This document shows, in pieces, positions 22,027 through 32,681 of a DNA stretch of 64,000 nt (the stretch's first letter is position 1; each line of letters begins with the position of its first letter). The notes beneath the pieces were generated by a model that worked only from the letters and a program-made list of their open reading frames with translations, did not search any database and had not been told where the DNA came from. Both the position numbers and the translations under genes were made by a program. Location of the stretch: positions 515,664 to 579,663 of the forward strand of contig NW_004450402.1 of assembly GCF_000321225.1 (NCBI RefSeq), written 5' to 3'. The DNA is from Odobenus rosmarus divergens. Taxonomy: Eukaryota; Chordata; Mammalia; Carnivora; Odobenidae.

Positions 22027-22328
22027 CAGTGCTGTTCAATATAAATGTAATGTGAACTACAGGCAAACTCCTAAATTTCCTAGTAGTCAAACAAGTAAAA
22101 AGAAACAAATAAAATTACTTTTAATAATTACCTGTTTTAACCATTTAGCCAAGATGTATGTAATCAATATAAAAAATGATTCACGGCATACGTTATATTC
22201 TATTTTTCATACTAAGCCTATAAAATCCAGTGTACATTTTACACTTACAGCCTGTAATAAATCATACTAGCCAATTTCAGTGCTCAATAGCCACATGTGA
22301 CTAGTAGCTTCCTTATTGTTCAGTGCTG
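22027..22328 (+). mobile_element. hAT-type DNA transposon with 8-bp target duplication
   Basis: Starts CAGTGCTGTTCAATATAAATGTAATGTGAACTACA and ends CAATAGCCACATGTGACTAG...TATTGTTCAGTGCTG. The ends are inverted repeats (CAGTGCTGTTCAATA against CAGCACTGAACAATA) and the flanks are TTCTAACC at 22019-22026 and CTCTAACC at 22329-22336, an 8-base duplication with one change as expected of hAT elements. The roughly 300-base length means a non-autonomous element; family name not certain. Confidence 0.85.
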
Positions 22329-22336
22329 CTCTAACC

Positions 22337-23804
22337 TTCTTAGTAGTCCATAATGTAAACTGAACACAGACTATCATAAAAGTGAGTTTGCAAATCTTAT
22401 TACTTATACAGTAATATTTTCATCCTCTTTTCTTCAGAGCACTCAATTAAAAATTGTATGTGTTAATCTCTTAAGATTAATATAATTCTTGCTATCTTGA
22501 AATACTTGGGCATAGATAGCTTAAACAAAAAATAAAAATATAGAGAGGTGAATATATAGATAAATAAATGGTCATTGGATATCTATCAGCCAACAGATGA
22601 TTTAAAATGTACATACGCAAACAACTTACAAATTGACTTTTAACCTAATTTGTACAGCGCCCAGAACAGCAACATGGAATATATGTGCTCTAATGATGAT
22701 GAAGATGATGATGATGCTGACTGGTTATAATTTTGTAAACAGTGAATTAATGTGTCCTCAATGAGAGATATGGCATCCTCATGGAACACAGAGAGGATAT
22801 CCTAACACTTCTCCCCCACTCTTCAGTAACATATAAGTATCTCCTGTTGACCTAAATACCTTGCAGAGTGAATGAACTGAAATCATGGAATTAAAACTAT
22901 TTCCAGGAGCCATTACATTCTGATTCTCTGTATTTCATAATAAGTAGTTCTGCCGAACACATGTCAATATCCAGTCAAATACTGTTTCGTATTGTAACCA
23001 ATTTAAGAAATTTAATGGTTATACCGTTAATGAGAACATTTCTCATTTTCATGTGCATTCCCTCACCCATGGAATGCTATTCACACCTAAAGGACTGGGA
23101 TAATGTTTTCACAGTGCTGTTTCCATAGAATATTGAACAACTACGGACCTACAGTATACCTATAATTTTTCCCTAAGGATATTTCATTATATCCTATTTC
23201 CCTCTTAGTCTGCGCGCAGAACTGAATCATTGACAGAATGGTGAGATCCTCTTGCAGGAGAACAGAAATAATTTACAGTTCAGCCTCAGGCCTACAGAAT
23301 AAAATCATGTATCCTAGATAAAAGACATAACAAAGGGCAATGCTGTAACAACCATTTAAGTATGTTTTGTTCTAATACTTCTAGAGAAGCTATATGCATA
23401 TTTTGTTGAAAGCAAATTTGTTGAGATCCCAAAAGCAATATATTTTTTGCAGAAATATCTGGGAGAAAAATGACTTATTGTTGAAAGATAATTCATTGTA
23501 TTTAACTCAGAGGTGGGAAATTATTCTTTCACTTTGTGTGTGAACTCTTACACTCTAAAATATTTTATTAATATTTTATAAATATAAAATTAATATTTTA
23601 TTAATATCCCTCCACATAGATATAAAATCCATATGTTCAGTCATGACTTAAAGCTTTCAGAATTATATTTCTCCTATTTGTAATAGTAATATTATTAAAA
23701 CACATCAACCAATATTTTCTAATTACTATGAGAAAGTATGTTCTTATTGATAATAATTGTGACTAGCACTTTTAACTCTAAATTACAGCCCTAGTCAGGG
23801 TAAT
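22337..23804. other. Unassigned AT-rich sequence with a GAT tract
   Basis: A GATGATGAAGATGATGATGATGATG tract lies at about 22693-22717, and an AT-rich interrupted palindrome (TTATTAATATTTTATAAATATAAAATTAATATTTTATTAATA) near 23565-23608. Otherwise nothing recognised. Confidence 0.5.
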
Positions 23805-23945
23805 ATTTATTGAAGGTAGATGCACAGTGTCTCCTACTAAATGCCAAGTGGTGTGCTTGGAGTTGTAATAAAATAAATAGCAGAATAAAGTTTATGCCCT
23901 CAGGAGGCTAAGAGACAAATATATGCAAAGATCATTTTAATAAAA
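23805..23945 (-). mobile_element. L2 fragment
   Basis: AATATTTATTGAAGG...CTACTAAATGCCAAGTGGTGTGCTTGG...AAAGTTTATGCCCTCAGGAGGCTAAGAGAC follows the antisense L2 3' end. A MIR-like stretch (TTTTTGAGCCCTTACTACCTAACAGACACTAAG) follows at about 23955-24050. Confidence 0.65.
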
Positions 23946-24064
23946 TTCATAAAAACAACTACCATTTTTGAGCCCTTACTACCTAACAGACACTAAGTAT
24001 TATACAGATGATATATGTTAAATTCTCAAAGAATACCCTGGCATAGGTGATTAATTCAGCCCCC

Positions 24065-24094
24065 TTTTAGGAAATGCTGTACTGATATGAAAAA
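24065..24094 (-). mobile_element. L2 fragment, left of poly(T) insertion
   Basis: Short piece joined to the L2 fragment at 24147-24630 but interrupted by the insertion at 24095-24146. The assignment rests mainly on the larger right-hand part. Confidence 0.4.
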
Positions 24095-24146
24095 TGAAAA
24101 ATGAGTTGAATCTTTTTTTTTTTTTTTGAAAAATGAGTTGAATCTT
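24095..24146 (-). mobile_element. Poly(T)-only retro-insertion with 20-bp target duplication
   Basis: TGAAAAATGAGTTGAATCTT occurs at 24095-24114 and again, identical, at 24127-24146, and only T residues lie between. This is the footprint of L1-type target-primed reverse transcription in which only the poly(A) tail of the template (minus orientation) was copied. Confidence 0.85.
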
Positions 24147-24630
24147 AAATGATGATATTTCCTGGAAGGCAGGAGGGATTGGTCACTCCAAAAATCTTTG
24201 CTTAAAGACGCAGAAGCTTGCTTAGGATTGAGAATGTGTCTAATGTGGCGAATGGATGTGGGGTACAAGAACACGATTTTGATGGCGATAGTGAATGGAC
24301 CAGGACAGTGGGATAGAAAGCTATTGCTATCACTCAGATGGGAAGAAATTACCATACAGTAGACTAAGTCGGTGTTGATGGGAACAGAGAAAAAAAGAAC
24401 AAGTAAGAGACGAGCAAGAATAGGTATGTGGATGATGAAATGAGTTTAATATTGGTTGTGTTACATGTGAGGTTGCTTCAAGATATCTCCATCAAGGTAT
24501 ATAGAGGCTAGCTGGAAATAGAGGTTTGCATATTATGGGGAGATGGGATTTGGAGATCTGATTTGGGGGTCATCAGCACTTTGGGCTGATTGAAATGGCT
24601 CACAGATATCATGGGGAGCACTACAAGATG
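24147..24630 (-). mobile_element. L2 ORF2 fragment
   Basis: GAATGGATGTGGGGTAC, TCCATCAAGGTATATAGAGG...GGTTTGCATATTATGGGGAGATGGGATTTGGAGATCTGATTTGGGGGTCATCAGCA are antisense L2 phrases (AGATGTCGAGTAGGCAGTTGG..., TTTGGGAGTCATCAGCA). No intact frame remains. Confidence 0.75.
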
Positions 24631-25128
24631 CCCCGATTATTATTCACAAGTTTATAACTAGGTTATGGAAAAGGTCCGTCTATCTTGTATGATTCGACTT
24701 CAAGAGCTGAAGGCACATTAAATAATGAGCTATAAAAATATGGGATGAAGATTCAATATAAGTGTATAAATATTACCAATTTATAAAGTAGGGTTTATGT
24801 AAATAGGAATATCTTCTGCAATATCTAAAGTAAGTTTTAAGTGACAAAATGCTCAAATATTTCATATGCAAATTTTAAGAAATACACTTATTACATATGT
24901 AAGGCACACCCAAAACCTAAGAAATATGTCTTCGTAAAGTATATAATCTTCCAATTATTGCTACACAAAACTAAACAATAACAATGTGGCCTTCCAAATA
25001 CTTTTTCTATAATGACAGAAAATGTAGGCCTCTCCCAACCTGCTTCCTCACTAGTAAATTATAATTGGGTATTTCATGAAAATGCAGTTGTGCAATACAG
25101 TCTTAATGCTTGCCATAAGTCTAATATT
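24631..25128. other. Unassigned AT-rich sequence
   Basis: Nothing recognised. Confidence 0.4.
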
Positions 25129-25132
25129 ATAC

Positions 25133-25618
25133 TGTAGGGGAGGAAAACTTTTTCTTTCTTCCCTTCTATGTTCTTCGGCTGGTCTATTAATTAAATTGAC
25201 ATAAGACATTAACAGGCGAAAAACAAATTTAATTTCCTATGTACAGGAGCCCATAAAAATATGAGACTGGAAAAAATGACCAAAGCAGGCAGCTTTTATA
25301 CCTTTTAGACAAAGAACCGATAAATTTGTGAAGAATTAACAAGATAAAGAAGTGTGGGTTTGGGGTAGTAAATTAGTGAGAAAGTAACAAACTTTGTTTA
25401 TATAATCTTCCAGGCCCTAAATTTCCTCTCTCTGGTGATAAGTCTGCCTTCTACCTTTCTGGTACAGGGAGGGTACCTTTCACAGGAGAGATTTATTTCC
25501 TGCTTTCAGAGGGACATATTGGGGGTCAGAGTGTCCTCTTTGTGCTGGCTGTTTCTTAAGTAACTTTAATTCAAAATAATCAATATGTCAAAGTGGTATT
25601 GAATTTTGCTCCCCTTCA
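25133..25618 (-). mobile_element. Solo LTR with 4-bp target duplication
   Basis: The plus strand begins TGTAGGGGAGGAAAACTTTTTC and ends GAATTTTGCTCCCCTTCA, so the element is bounded by TG and CA; it is flanked by ATAC at 25129-25132 and ATAC at 25619-25622. A 4-base duplication fits gammaretrovirus-like (ERV1) integration. It is the reverse of the LTR at 39265-39763. No gag, pol or env sequence is attached, which fits deletion of the provirus by LTR-LTR recombination. Confidence 0.85.
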
Positions 25619-25675
25619 ATACATAATCCCAGCTGTTGCTAGTTTCTATAAAGTTATAAAGTTGTATTTTTTTAT

Positions 25676-25703
25676 GTTTTGTTTTGTTTTGTTTTGTTTT
25701 GTT
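25676..25703. repeat. (GTTTT)n microsatellite
   Basis: Five to six perfect GTTTT units. Confidence 0.95.
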
Positions 25704-25959
25704 GTTTCCCTAAGGTAAACTCTCCATTCTGGAGTTTGTGTAGGAACATGGTTTATCATAAAGTCAGGAGAAAGTTTAAAATTAATTGTCGTATCTACTC
25801 ACCTCCCAACCTATTGTAAATATGGGCATTTTACTAAAGGTCTATTGCTGCTTTCTTTTGACTTGACGGAAATATGATTTACAACCCAGAATCCCATGCA
25901 TAATTATAATAAAAAGTTGTGGTATTGTGATTTATAATAAGAAATATGTATATTCAGTC
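25704..25959. other. Unassigned spacer
   Basis: AT-rich, nothing recognised. Confidence 0.4.
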
Positions 25960-26970
25960 TTCCACTGTTCCTGGCACAGAGCTCCTAAAATTCTTGGAAT
26001 TTCCTGTGATAAGAGAGATAAGAGTCCTTTTTAATGTTAATGAGGTGACTTTTGGGAAGCCCTTAGGTAACCTAAGAATGGGGGGGCGCTGGTTGCCCTT
26101 GGAACCAATTCTATGATTAGTGGGTTGGAACTTTCAGTACCCCCTTAACCTCCAGGTGGGGGAGAAGGCCTGCAGGTTGACTCAGTCACCACTGGTTAAT
26201 GATTTAATCAGTCATGGGGCAACTGGGTGGCTCAGTCGTTAAGCGTCTGCCTTGGGCTAAGGTCATGATCCCAGGGTCCTGGGATCAAGCCCCACATCGA
26301 GCCCTGCATCGGGCTCCCTGCTCGGTGGGAAGCCTGCTTCTCCCTTTCCTACTAACCCTGCTTGTGTTCCTTCTCTAGCTGTGTCTCTGTCAAATAAATA
26401 AATAAAATCTTTAAAAAAATAATAACAATAATTTAATCAGTAATGCCTATGAATTGAAGCTTCCATAAAAACCCAAAAGGACAAGGTTTGGAGAGCATCC
26501 ACGTTGGTGAACACATGTAGATTTGGGTAGATCAGTGTACCTGGAGAGGGGATGGGAACAGTGCATTGCCTTGCCATGCCTTGCCCTACATGTCTCTAAC
26601 ACCTGGCTTCCCCTGAGTTATATCCTTTTAAAATAAAGCAGTAATCTAGTAAGGAAAACGTTTCTCTTAGTTCTGTGAACTGCTCTAGCAAATTAGTGGA
26701 ACAGGAAGAGAGGGTCTTGGGAACCTCTGATTTGCAGCCAGTTTGTCAGAAGTGCAGGAAAAAACCTGGGCTTGTGACTACTGTCTAAAGTTGGGGTGGG
26801 GGCAGCAGGGGATTTGTTGGACAAAACATTTAACCCGTGGAATCTGATGCTTTCTCAGGATAGATAGTGTCAGAATTGAGTTAAATCATAGGACACCCGC
26901 TGGTGTCCGAGAATTGCTTGTGGGTGTGGGAAACCACCTCCTCCCCATCACACACCCTGAAATTGGTACC
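25960..26970 (+). mobile_element. Ancient LTR-like element interrupted by a SINE
   Basis: The left part has TGGTTGCCCTTGGAACCAATTC and GGAACTTTCAGTACCCCC...CAGTCACCACTGGTTAATGATTTAATCA; the right part has TCCATAAAAACCCAAAAGGAC, an AAAATAAAGCAGTAATC polyadenylation region and GTTCTGTGAACTGCTCTAGCAAATTAGTGGAAC...GAGAATTGCTTG. This order is a common ancient mammalian LTR whose formal name I cannot fix. No coding sequence. Outer borders are approximate. Confidence 0.65.
26217..26430 (+). mobile_element. CAN SINE nested in LTR
   Basis: Head GGGCAACTGGGTGGCTCAGTCGTTAAGCGTCTGCC; GAAGCCTGCTTCTCCC middle; AAATAAATAAATAAAATCTTTAAAAAAA tail. Target copies ATTTAATCAGTCATG (26202-26216) and ATTTAATCAGTAATG (26431-26445) lie in the LTR. 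The middle repeats AGCCCCACATCG/AGCCCTGCATCG, an internal duplication. Confidence 0.97.
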
Positions 26971-27925
26971 AAAACTTATTTAAAAGGCCCTCTGCATTTA
27001 ATTTCTTCTGCAGAATTGTTCTTAAATGTAATAATTAGGCAGCTGAATATGTATCTAATAGAAACTGGGCAATCAGAAATCACAATTTCCTAAACTACAT
27101 ATACATAGAAAATTTAAAGCAGTCTAAAGATATGAGAAGTTTTGGGTGGGAAATAGCATACTTATAATGAACAGTTCTATGATTTACTCCTTTTGTACTT
27201 AATTACTGAGACTTTGGCTCATTACAATTGACATTCTAAACATTGTAGTACACGTGGAAATTCTGATGTTCATGATTTTTCCCAGATAAAATGTAAAAAA
27301 TAAATCTGCATAAGCAATAGCAATATGCTAATGAAAATTTTTCCTATTATACTTTCAACATGAAGAAACAAATACTTCAATCTTGAAAATATCACTTAAA
27401 AACCAAATTTTGATATTAATTTTATGCTAAAATGAGTATGACAAACATTCTTGAATGTTTTCTATATGGAAGTTAAAATCAAATGATATATAATAATTTT
27501 CTTGTTGAAAAACACAGGCAAATATAATACAAAATTAAGAATAGCAAGCTACACTTTTAGATACTTAGTTTCTTACTACTTGTGTCATGACTTTATTTTT
27601 GTCCCAACTGGCACGATTTAATGAAAATTGCCTTATTATTGTAGAGAAACACAGAAACACATCATAATATGTGGGAAATAGTCCACTATATAAAAGATAA
27701 AATATGCTTTGCTTTATTTTTCTTCCTCTGTGTTCTTTTGCCTTGACTCTCTCCTCCAGGGGATCTCAGAGCTATTTTGCAATTGAAGTCTACATGTTTG
27801 AGCCCTTTCCAAGGGTCTGAATGTGTTAAAAACAAACCAAAACAAACTAAAAACTTAAAAACAATACAAAAAAAAGACAAGTTTCTTATTGGTCTTTTTT
27901 AACACTTTTATTCTATGGGAATATT
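26971..27925. other. Unassigned AT-rich sequence
   Basis: No gene or named repeat seen; the 64-codon antisense frame at 27686-27880 is featureless. Confidence 0.4.
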
Positions 27926-28535
27926 ATAACATCACCAGTCATTACTTTTTGAATGACAGAGAGAGATAAGAGTTCTTAATAAGAACATTTATTGGTGGAT
28001 CCTTTCACGAAACAACTCTCCTTCTCCATGCAAAATAAATTCACCCCAACTGATGCCCCCAAAAGTGTCATATTGTTATAGCATCCAGCTCAGATCTTCC
28101 CAACCAAATCAAGTATAATTTATGATATCTCACAATTATGTAGGTCAGGAATTTGGACAGAGTGTAGCTATGTGTTTTATTCTCCTCCATCTGGTTTTCA
28201 TGGAGGTCACTTGGTAGAATTAAACATTGATATGGGCCAATCTGGAGGGTCTGAAACAGGTTCAATCACTATCTGAATCCTTGGTAATAATAGCCAAAAG
28301 CCTGGGCTCAGTTGGAACCGCTGAGTGAGTGGTAGGCTTACTTGCGACCTATCCAGCATGGTGGTCTCAAGGTACTCAGAATTATTATATGTCAGTCCAT
28401 AACTCCCAAAGAGAGATTCCAAAAGATAGGAAATGGTTCCGGAAACTGGTACAGCATTGCTTCTGTTATGTTCTGTTTGACGGAAACAGCCCACACAAGG
28501 TTCAAAATGAGTGGCAAATAATTTTATGAATATTT
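27926..28535. mobile_element. Ancient interspersed repeat, family unassigned
   Basis: TAGGTCAGGAATTTGGACAG...CTGGGCTCAG...GCATGGTGGTCTCAAGG...CCAAAAGATAGG belongs to a widespread old mammalian repeat that begins with GCTGTAACAAA-type text (compare 18509). Frames at 28207-28494 and 28329-28529 are by-products. Confidence 0.45.
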
Positions 28536-28673
28536 TTCATCAGTCACAACATTTATATAAAAAAAGATATGGTTTCAGTTAAATACTCAAAAGAATCCTC
28601 ACTATTGTCAATAAATAGGAAGATGATGGCTGCAGGTCCTTCAAGAATTGAAGCAATAGGTTAACTGGAGAGG
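28536..28673. other. Unassigned spacer
   Basis: Nothing recognised. Confidence 0.4.
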
Positions 28674-28915
28674 TAGTTTGATGTAGCTGTTACAGTTTCC
28701 TTTGGAGCTTTGTACATCTGGATTTGTGTCCTGGCTTTGCCATTTGCTAGCTCTTTGAGTTAGAAAAGTTATTTCACATTTTGCTCCAGTTTTCTCATCT
28801 ATAAAATGATGATGGTAAAACCTATTTTACAAGATTAAGCATTAGTCAGAATAATTTGTGTTAAGACATGGCACAGTACTGTGACATAGCAAACATTCAA
28901 TGTCTTGCAGTTATT
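28674..28915 (+). mobile_element. MIR SINE, nearly full length
   Basis: GGATTTGTGTCCTGGCTTTGCCATTTGCTAGCTCTTTGAG...CAGTTTTCTCATCTATAAAATGATGATGG...ACATGGCACAGTACTGTGACATAGCAAAC gives the MIR parts in order, including the conserved core. Confidence 0.9.
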
Positions 28916-29155
28916 ATAATTGAACTATCAGTAGAATGGTAGAGAAAGTCCAGGCAATTCGGTGCACAAGTGCAGCATTAGAAGAAAGCACTGGCAAGAA
29001 CAACAAAATTTATTTTATCTTGTAATTGAGAATGTTAACAATCAAATCTACCCTTGGAGTTTATGGTAAACAGTAGGCTAGAATATGTTATTCAGCATAA
29101 AATACCCTATAATTGATAAGTTTAAGAACTAATAATATGAAATTTTGAGGCTGTT
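28916..29155. other. Unassigned spacer
   Basis: AT-rich, nothing recognised. Confidence 0.4.
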
Positions 29156-29191
29156 AAAAATTAAGCTAATTATACAAAATAAGTCAGGTAT

Positions 29192-29394
29192 GGGGCCCCT
29201 GGGTGGCTCAGTTGGTTAAGTATCTGCCTTCGGCGCAGGTCAGGACCCCGGCGTCCTGGGATCAAGCCCCATATCGGGCTCCCTGCTCAGCAGAGACCCT
29301 GCTTCTCCCTCTGCCTGCCGCTCCCCCTGCTTGTGCTCTCTCTCTCTCTATTTGTCTCTCTGACAAATAAATAAATAAAATTTTTTTTAAAAAA
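29192..29394 (+). mobile_element. CAN SINE nested in L1
   Basis: Head GGGGCCCCTGGGTGGCTCAGTTGG, middle CTGCCTGCCGCTCCCCCTGC, tail AAATAAATAAATAAAATTTTTTTTAAAAAA. Target copies are short and diverged (AAGTCAGGTA / GAGGTCAGTTA). Confidence 0.95.
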
Positions 29395-29510
29395 GGAAGA
29401 GGTCAGTTAGAGAAATACAAATCATATGATTTCACTCATATGTGGAATTTAAGAAACAAAACAAATGATCATAGGGGAAAAAAAGAGAGAGGCAAACCAT
29501 GAAACACACT

Positions 29511-29703
29511 TTTTTTTTAAAGACTTATTTGAGAGAGAAAGAGCAGTGGGAGAGGCAGAGAGAGGGGGAGAGAGACAGAGAGAATCTCAAGCAGACTCCC
29601 CACTGAGCAAGGAGCCTGACGCAGGCCTGATGCAGAGCTCAATCTCAACCTCAGTCAAAATCAAGAGTCAGGCACTTAACCAACTGAGCCACCCAGGTGC
29701 CCC
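29511..29703 (-). mobile_element. CAN SINE nested in L1, opposite orientation
   Basis: Reversed tail TTTTTTTTAAAGACTTATTTGAGAG, then CAGACTCCCCACTGAGCAAGG and the reversed head GAGCCACCCAGGTGCCCC. Target copies GAAACACACTTTTTT and GAAACGTGCTCTTTT at 29501 and 29704. Confidence 0.95.
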
Positions 29704-29748
29704 GAAACGTGCTCTTTTAACTCTAGAGAACAAACTGATGGTTACTGA

Positions 29749-29770
29749 GGGGTGGGGGGTGGGGGATGGG
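29749..29770 (+). other. G-quadruplex-type motif in L1 3'UTR
   Basis: Four G runs of 4, 6, 5 and 3 bases separated by T, T and AT. G-rich polypurine tracts are a known feature of mammalian L1 3'UTRs; folding here is inference. Confidence 0.75.
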
Positions 29771-29916
29771 TGAAATAGGTGATGGGGATTAAGAAGGGCA
29801 CTTGTAATGAGCACCAGATAATATATGGAAGTGTGGAATCACTGTATTGTACACCTGAAACTAATATTAACTGGAACTTAAATAAATATTCAATTGAAAA
29901 AATTAAGCTAATTATA

Positions 29917-30009
29917 GAAGCTACTGTTTGGTGATAAAATAATACTTTGCAATTAGTATGAATAGAGATAGATCATAAAATGTATTTGTGAAGGTGGGAC
30001 TATGATATT
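29917..30009. other. Unassigned spacer
   Basis: Nothing recognised. Confidence 0.4.
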
Positions 30010-30114
30010 GATACCTATGACATAGATAGTCCCAAATGATATTCGGAGATATCTATCTATCCATCTATCTATATATCTATGATACAGATAGTCCCAAATG
30101 ATATTCGGAGATAT
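30010..30114. repeat. 62-base tandem duplication with CTAT tract
   Basis: AGATAGTCCCAAATGATATTCGGAGATAT at 30024-30052 recurs exactly at 30086-30114. The match runs imperfectly further left in both copies, and a (CTAT)n tract lies between. Confidence 0.95.
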
Positions 30115-30554
30115 TATTTTCTATGAGGCAGATACTGCAGAAAAGTCTTTTAAGCCTTCCCTTACCTACCAAGATAAACAATATTTAGGAATCCTCCTGG
30201 ATACATATATAGCATTCTTTAAATAACACACACACAAAAAACAACAGATCAACAGAATCCTTTTAGGCATTACAGTTTTAGTGTTAAACTTTTTCAGAAG
30301 TTTTAAAACTACTTTCCAAACTTAATTTATATAGAAACATTTTAAAATCCTGTTTAACCCTAACCTAATGTTAATTCATTCTCTCAAGAGTAAACTTGGT
30401 GCAGTCCAAAATAATTGTCATGAAAAGCCACTTACTCTGATTAAACTAAGTGTTTTCATAGAAATCTACTTTATTGGAAAACAATATTCCAAGAAATGGC
30501 CTCAATGTTCCTTTTGCTAATGCCACTCGAATGCTGTTGTTCCTGAAGGAAAAA
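30115..30554. other. Unassigned AT-rich sequence
   Basis: Nothing recognised. Confidence 0.4.
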
Positions 30555-30920
30555 CCTAAAGAGATATAAAAAGTTAATTAGATATGCCACATGCAAACGA
30601 TTATGATTACTTAATTAGCAGTAGCCCTTAAACTGGCATAATATGTAACCTAATATGTAGCTTAATGGCTTTGTTATTAATCAATCTTAATGTAAACAGT
30701 TTGAAGCTCTTCTTGTTTTGTAATGTTCATTATAAATAGACCCTGTGGGAATCACAACTTCATTTCATTAAAACTCCTGCTTGCTGCTAATTGCTGCTAG
30801 GAAAAGATGCACGAATTAATTGTGTTGTAGAAGCCAATGATGTAAATTTATAAGCTTCTGCATTGATTGCTGGGGACTGCTGGGTTGTAGATCATTCTTT
30901 CCCACTGTGATAGATAGCAT
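30555..30920. promoter_or_regulatory. Candidate conserved regulatory element
   Basis: Non-repetitive stretch dense in homeodomain-type sites: AAGTTAATTAGAT, ACTTAATTAGCAG, GCTAATTGC, GAATTAATTG and TTATTAATCAATC, plus ATGCAAAC close to the POU octamer. No transposon text interrupts it. These are typical of vertebrate developmental enhancers, but motif density in AT-rich DNA is weak evidence; conservation is not visible from one sequence. Confidence 0.3.
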
Positions 30921-31979
30921 GCTATAGTTGGCAACACTGACCTGTTCTAAATCAATAACACTTGGTTAGTAAGTCTTACTACTATAGAGGTTAAAAAAAA
31001 ATGTTTGAAAATTCTGTTTATCCTGCCAGCTGGGACATAATATGAAGTTAGGTTATGGGCAATTAATTTGTAAGTTTTAATGACTTCTTGTGCAAAACAA
31101 ACAGTAGTCTTTAGCAAAGATGACTGAGGAACATTAAATCGGTTAGTATTTTTAAAGAAATGCTCAAATATAAATATAGTCCTGCTTGTTGACAATTCCC
31201 CCCAATCTTTTATTGTTACAGATGTCCTGTCCAGCAGCGACCACATGAGATGAATTTAAAACCCCAAATATTAAAATGCTGGATTAAAAGGGAACAAACC
31301 ACACTAGCTTTCAAGTGCAGATTGAAACCAATGAGAAGAAACCTGTTTATATTCTCAGCTGATTGCCGATGTCTTAGCTTGTTGTTGCCACAATATTTCA
31401 GAATAATAAGACCATCTGTCAACAGGGAGAAAGAATAGTAACAATCTAGGCAGAAATGTCTTCATACATGATGAAATAATTTTTGCCTAATGGTGTTTTT
31501 TGGTCTCGGATGGTACTATATACATTACTTTTTTATTGCTTTTATTTCAATTATTCAAGAATGAAATAAAATTATACCCTTTTCACAATTGTTTTCCTGT
31601 ACTAATCCATACAATATTTTTTGTGAAATTGGCCATATAACATTACCTGATCTCTGCTAAAAATACTCTTGCAATCTATGAAAAACCAAAACACACATGT
31701 AAATTGGATTCATAGCACCCATAGCTTAGTTAAGTGGGGGAAGTGAGCAAATCTTTAAGAATCGTCAAACACATTATGTAAATATTTTACCGAAGTAAGA
31801 TGTGAGATGAAGTACAGCCGACTTTGTGCACCTATAAAAATAATTTGGAGAGTTGAAAATAGTGATTTTGACAATTAGTTTACAATTTTAAATTACTATT
31901 CTTAATTTTTAAAACGCTTCATCATATATGTGGCTCAAAAAATGAAAAGCATAAAAAAATTATACTATGAAAGTATTCT
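30921..31979. other. Non-repetitive sequence, no gene seen
   Basis: No transposon text for about 1 kb, which is unusual in this window. Short frames on both strands around 31216-31438 overlap each other and have no features. Possibly a continuation of the element to the left. Confidence 0.4.
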
Positions 31980-32640
31980 TTCACCTCCTAGTATTTTCTT
32001 TTCATCCAAGACAGGGATACTGTACACACTGGCATATGTTTTCTTTTATTCATGCCAATGTATATTTTGGAGAGCTTTCCAATTCAGCATGAGGGTTTCC
32101 TGATTCTCTTTGAATATTTTATAGATGTACCAAAACTTAGATAATCAGTGCTCTATTAATGAGTTCTAATTTCCTATATTGTGTTACAATTTTGGTAATG
32201 AGAGTAATAAGAATAACTAATGTTTAAAAATAATCTTACACATATTATTTTGCACATATGTGAGTATATCTCCAAGAAAAAGCCCCCGAAGTAGAATTTC
32301 TAGTTCAAAAGTATCTACATTTTTATTTTTGATAGATATTTTCAAAGTGCTAGAAAAGCCACGTACCAATTACACTCCAACTAACAATACTTGAGGTTAT
32401 CTACCCACAGTCTTCTGAGACAAAATGTTTTCTAACTTGGATTTTTGACTATTTGATAAATTACACAGCGTCCTCTCCAGATACTTTAAACATACATTTT
32501 CTAATTATCAGTGAGGATGAATAATTTGTAAATGTTTAAAAGCCAATTCTAATCCCACCCAACTGCCAACCACACACTTTTTTCTCTTTCTTTCTCTTTC
32601 TTTCTTTTCTTTCTTTCTTTCTTTTCTCTTTCTTTCTTTT

Positions 32641-32681
<41 letters not shown>

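Larger units (their letters stand above)
29156..29916 (+). mobile_element. 5'-truncated L1 insertion with 19-bp TSD, hosting two SINEs
   Basis: AAAAATTAAGCTAATTATA at 29156-29174 recurs exactly at 29898-29916. Between them L1 sequence (AAATAAGTCAG / TTAGAGAAATACAAATCATATGATTTCACTCATATGTGG, then AACTCTAGAGAACAAACTGATGG, GGGCACTTGTAATGAGCACC and the A-rich end) is split by SINEs at 29192-29394 and 29511-29703. The L1 part is about 320 bases of 3' end. It carries the G-rich tract of L1 3'UTRs at 29749-29770. Confidence 0.92.
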
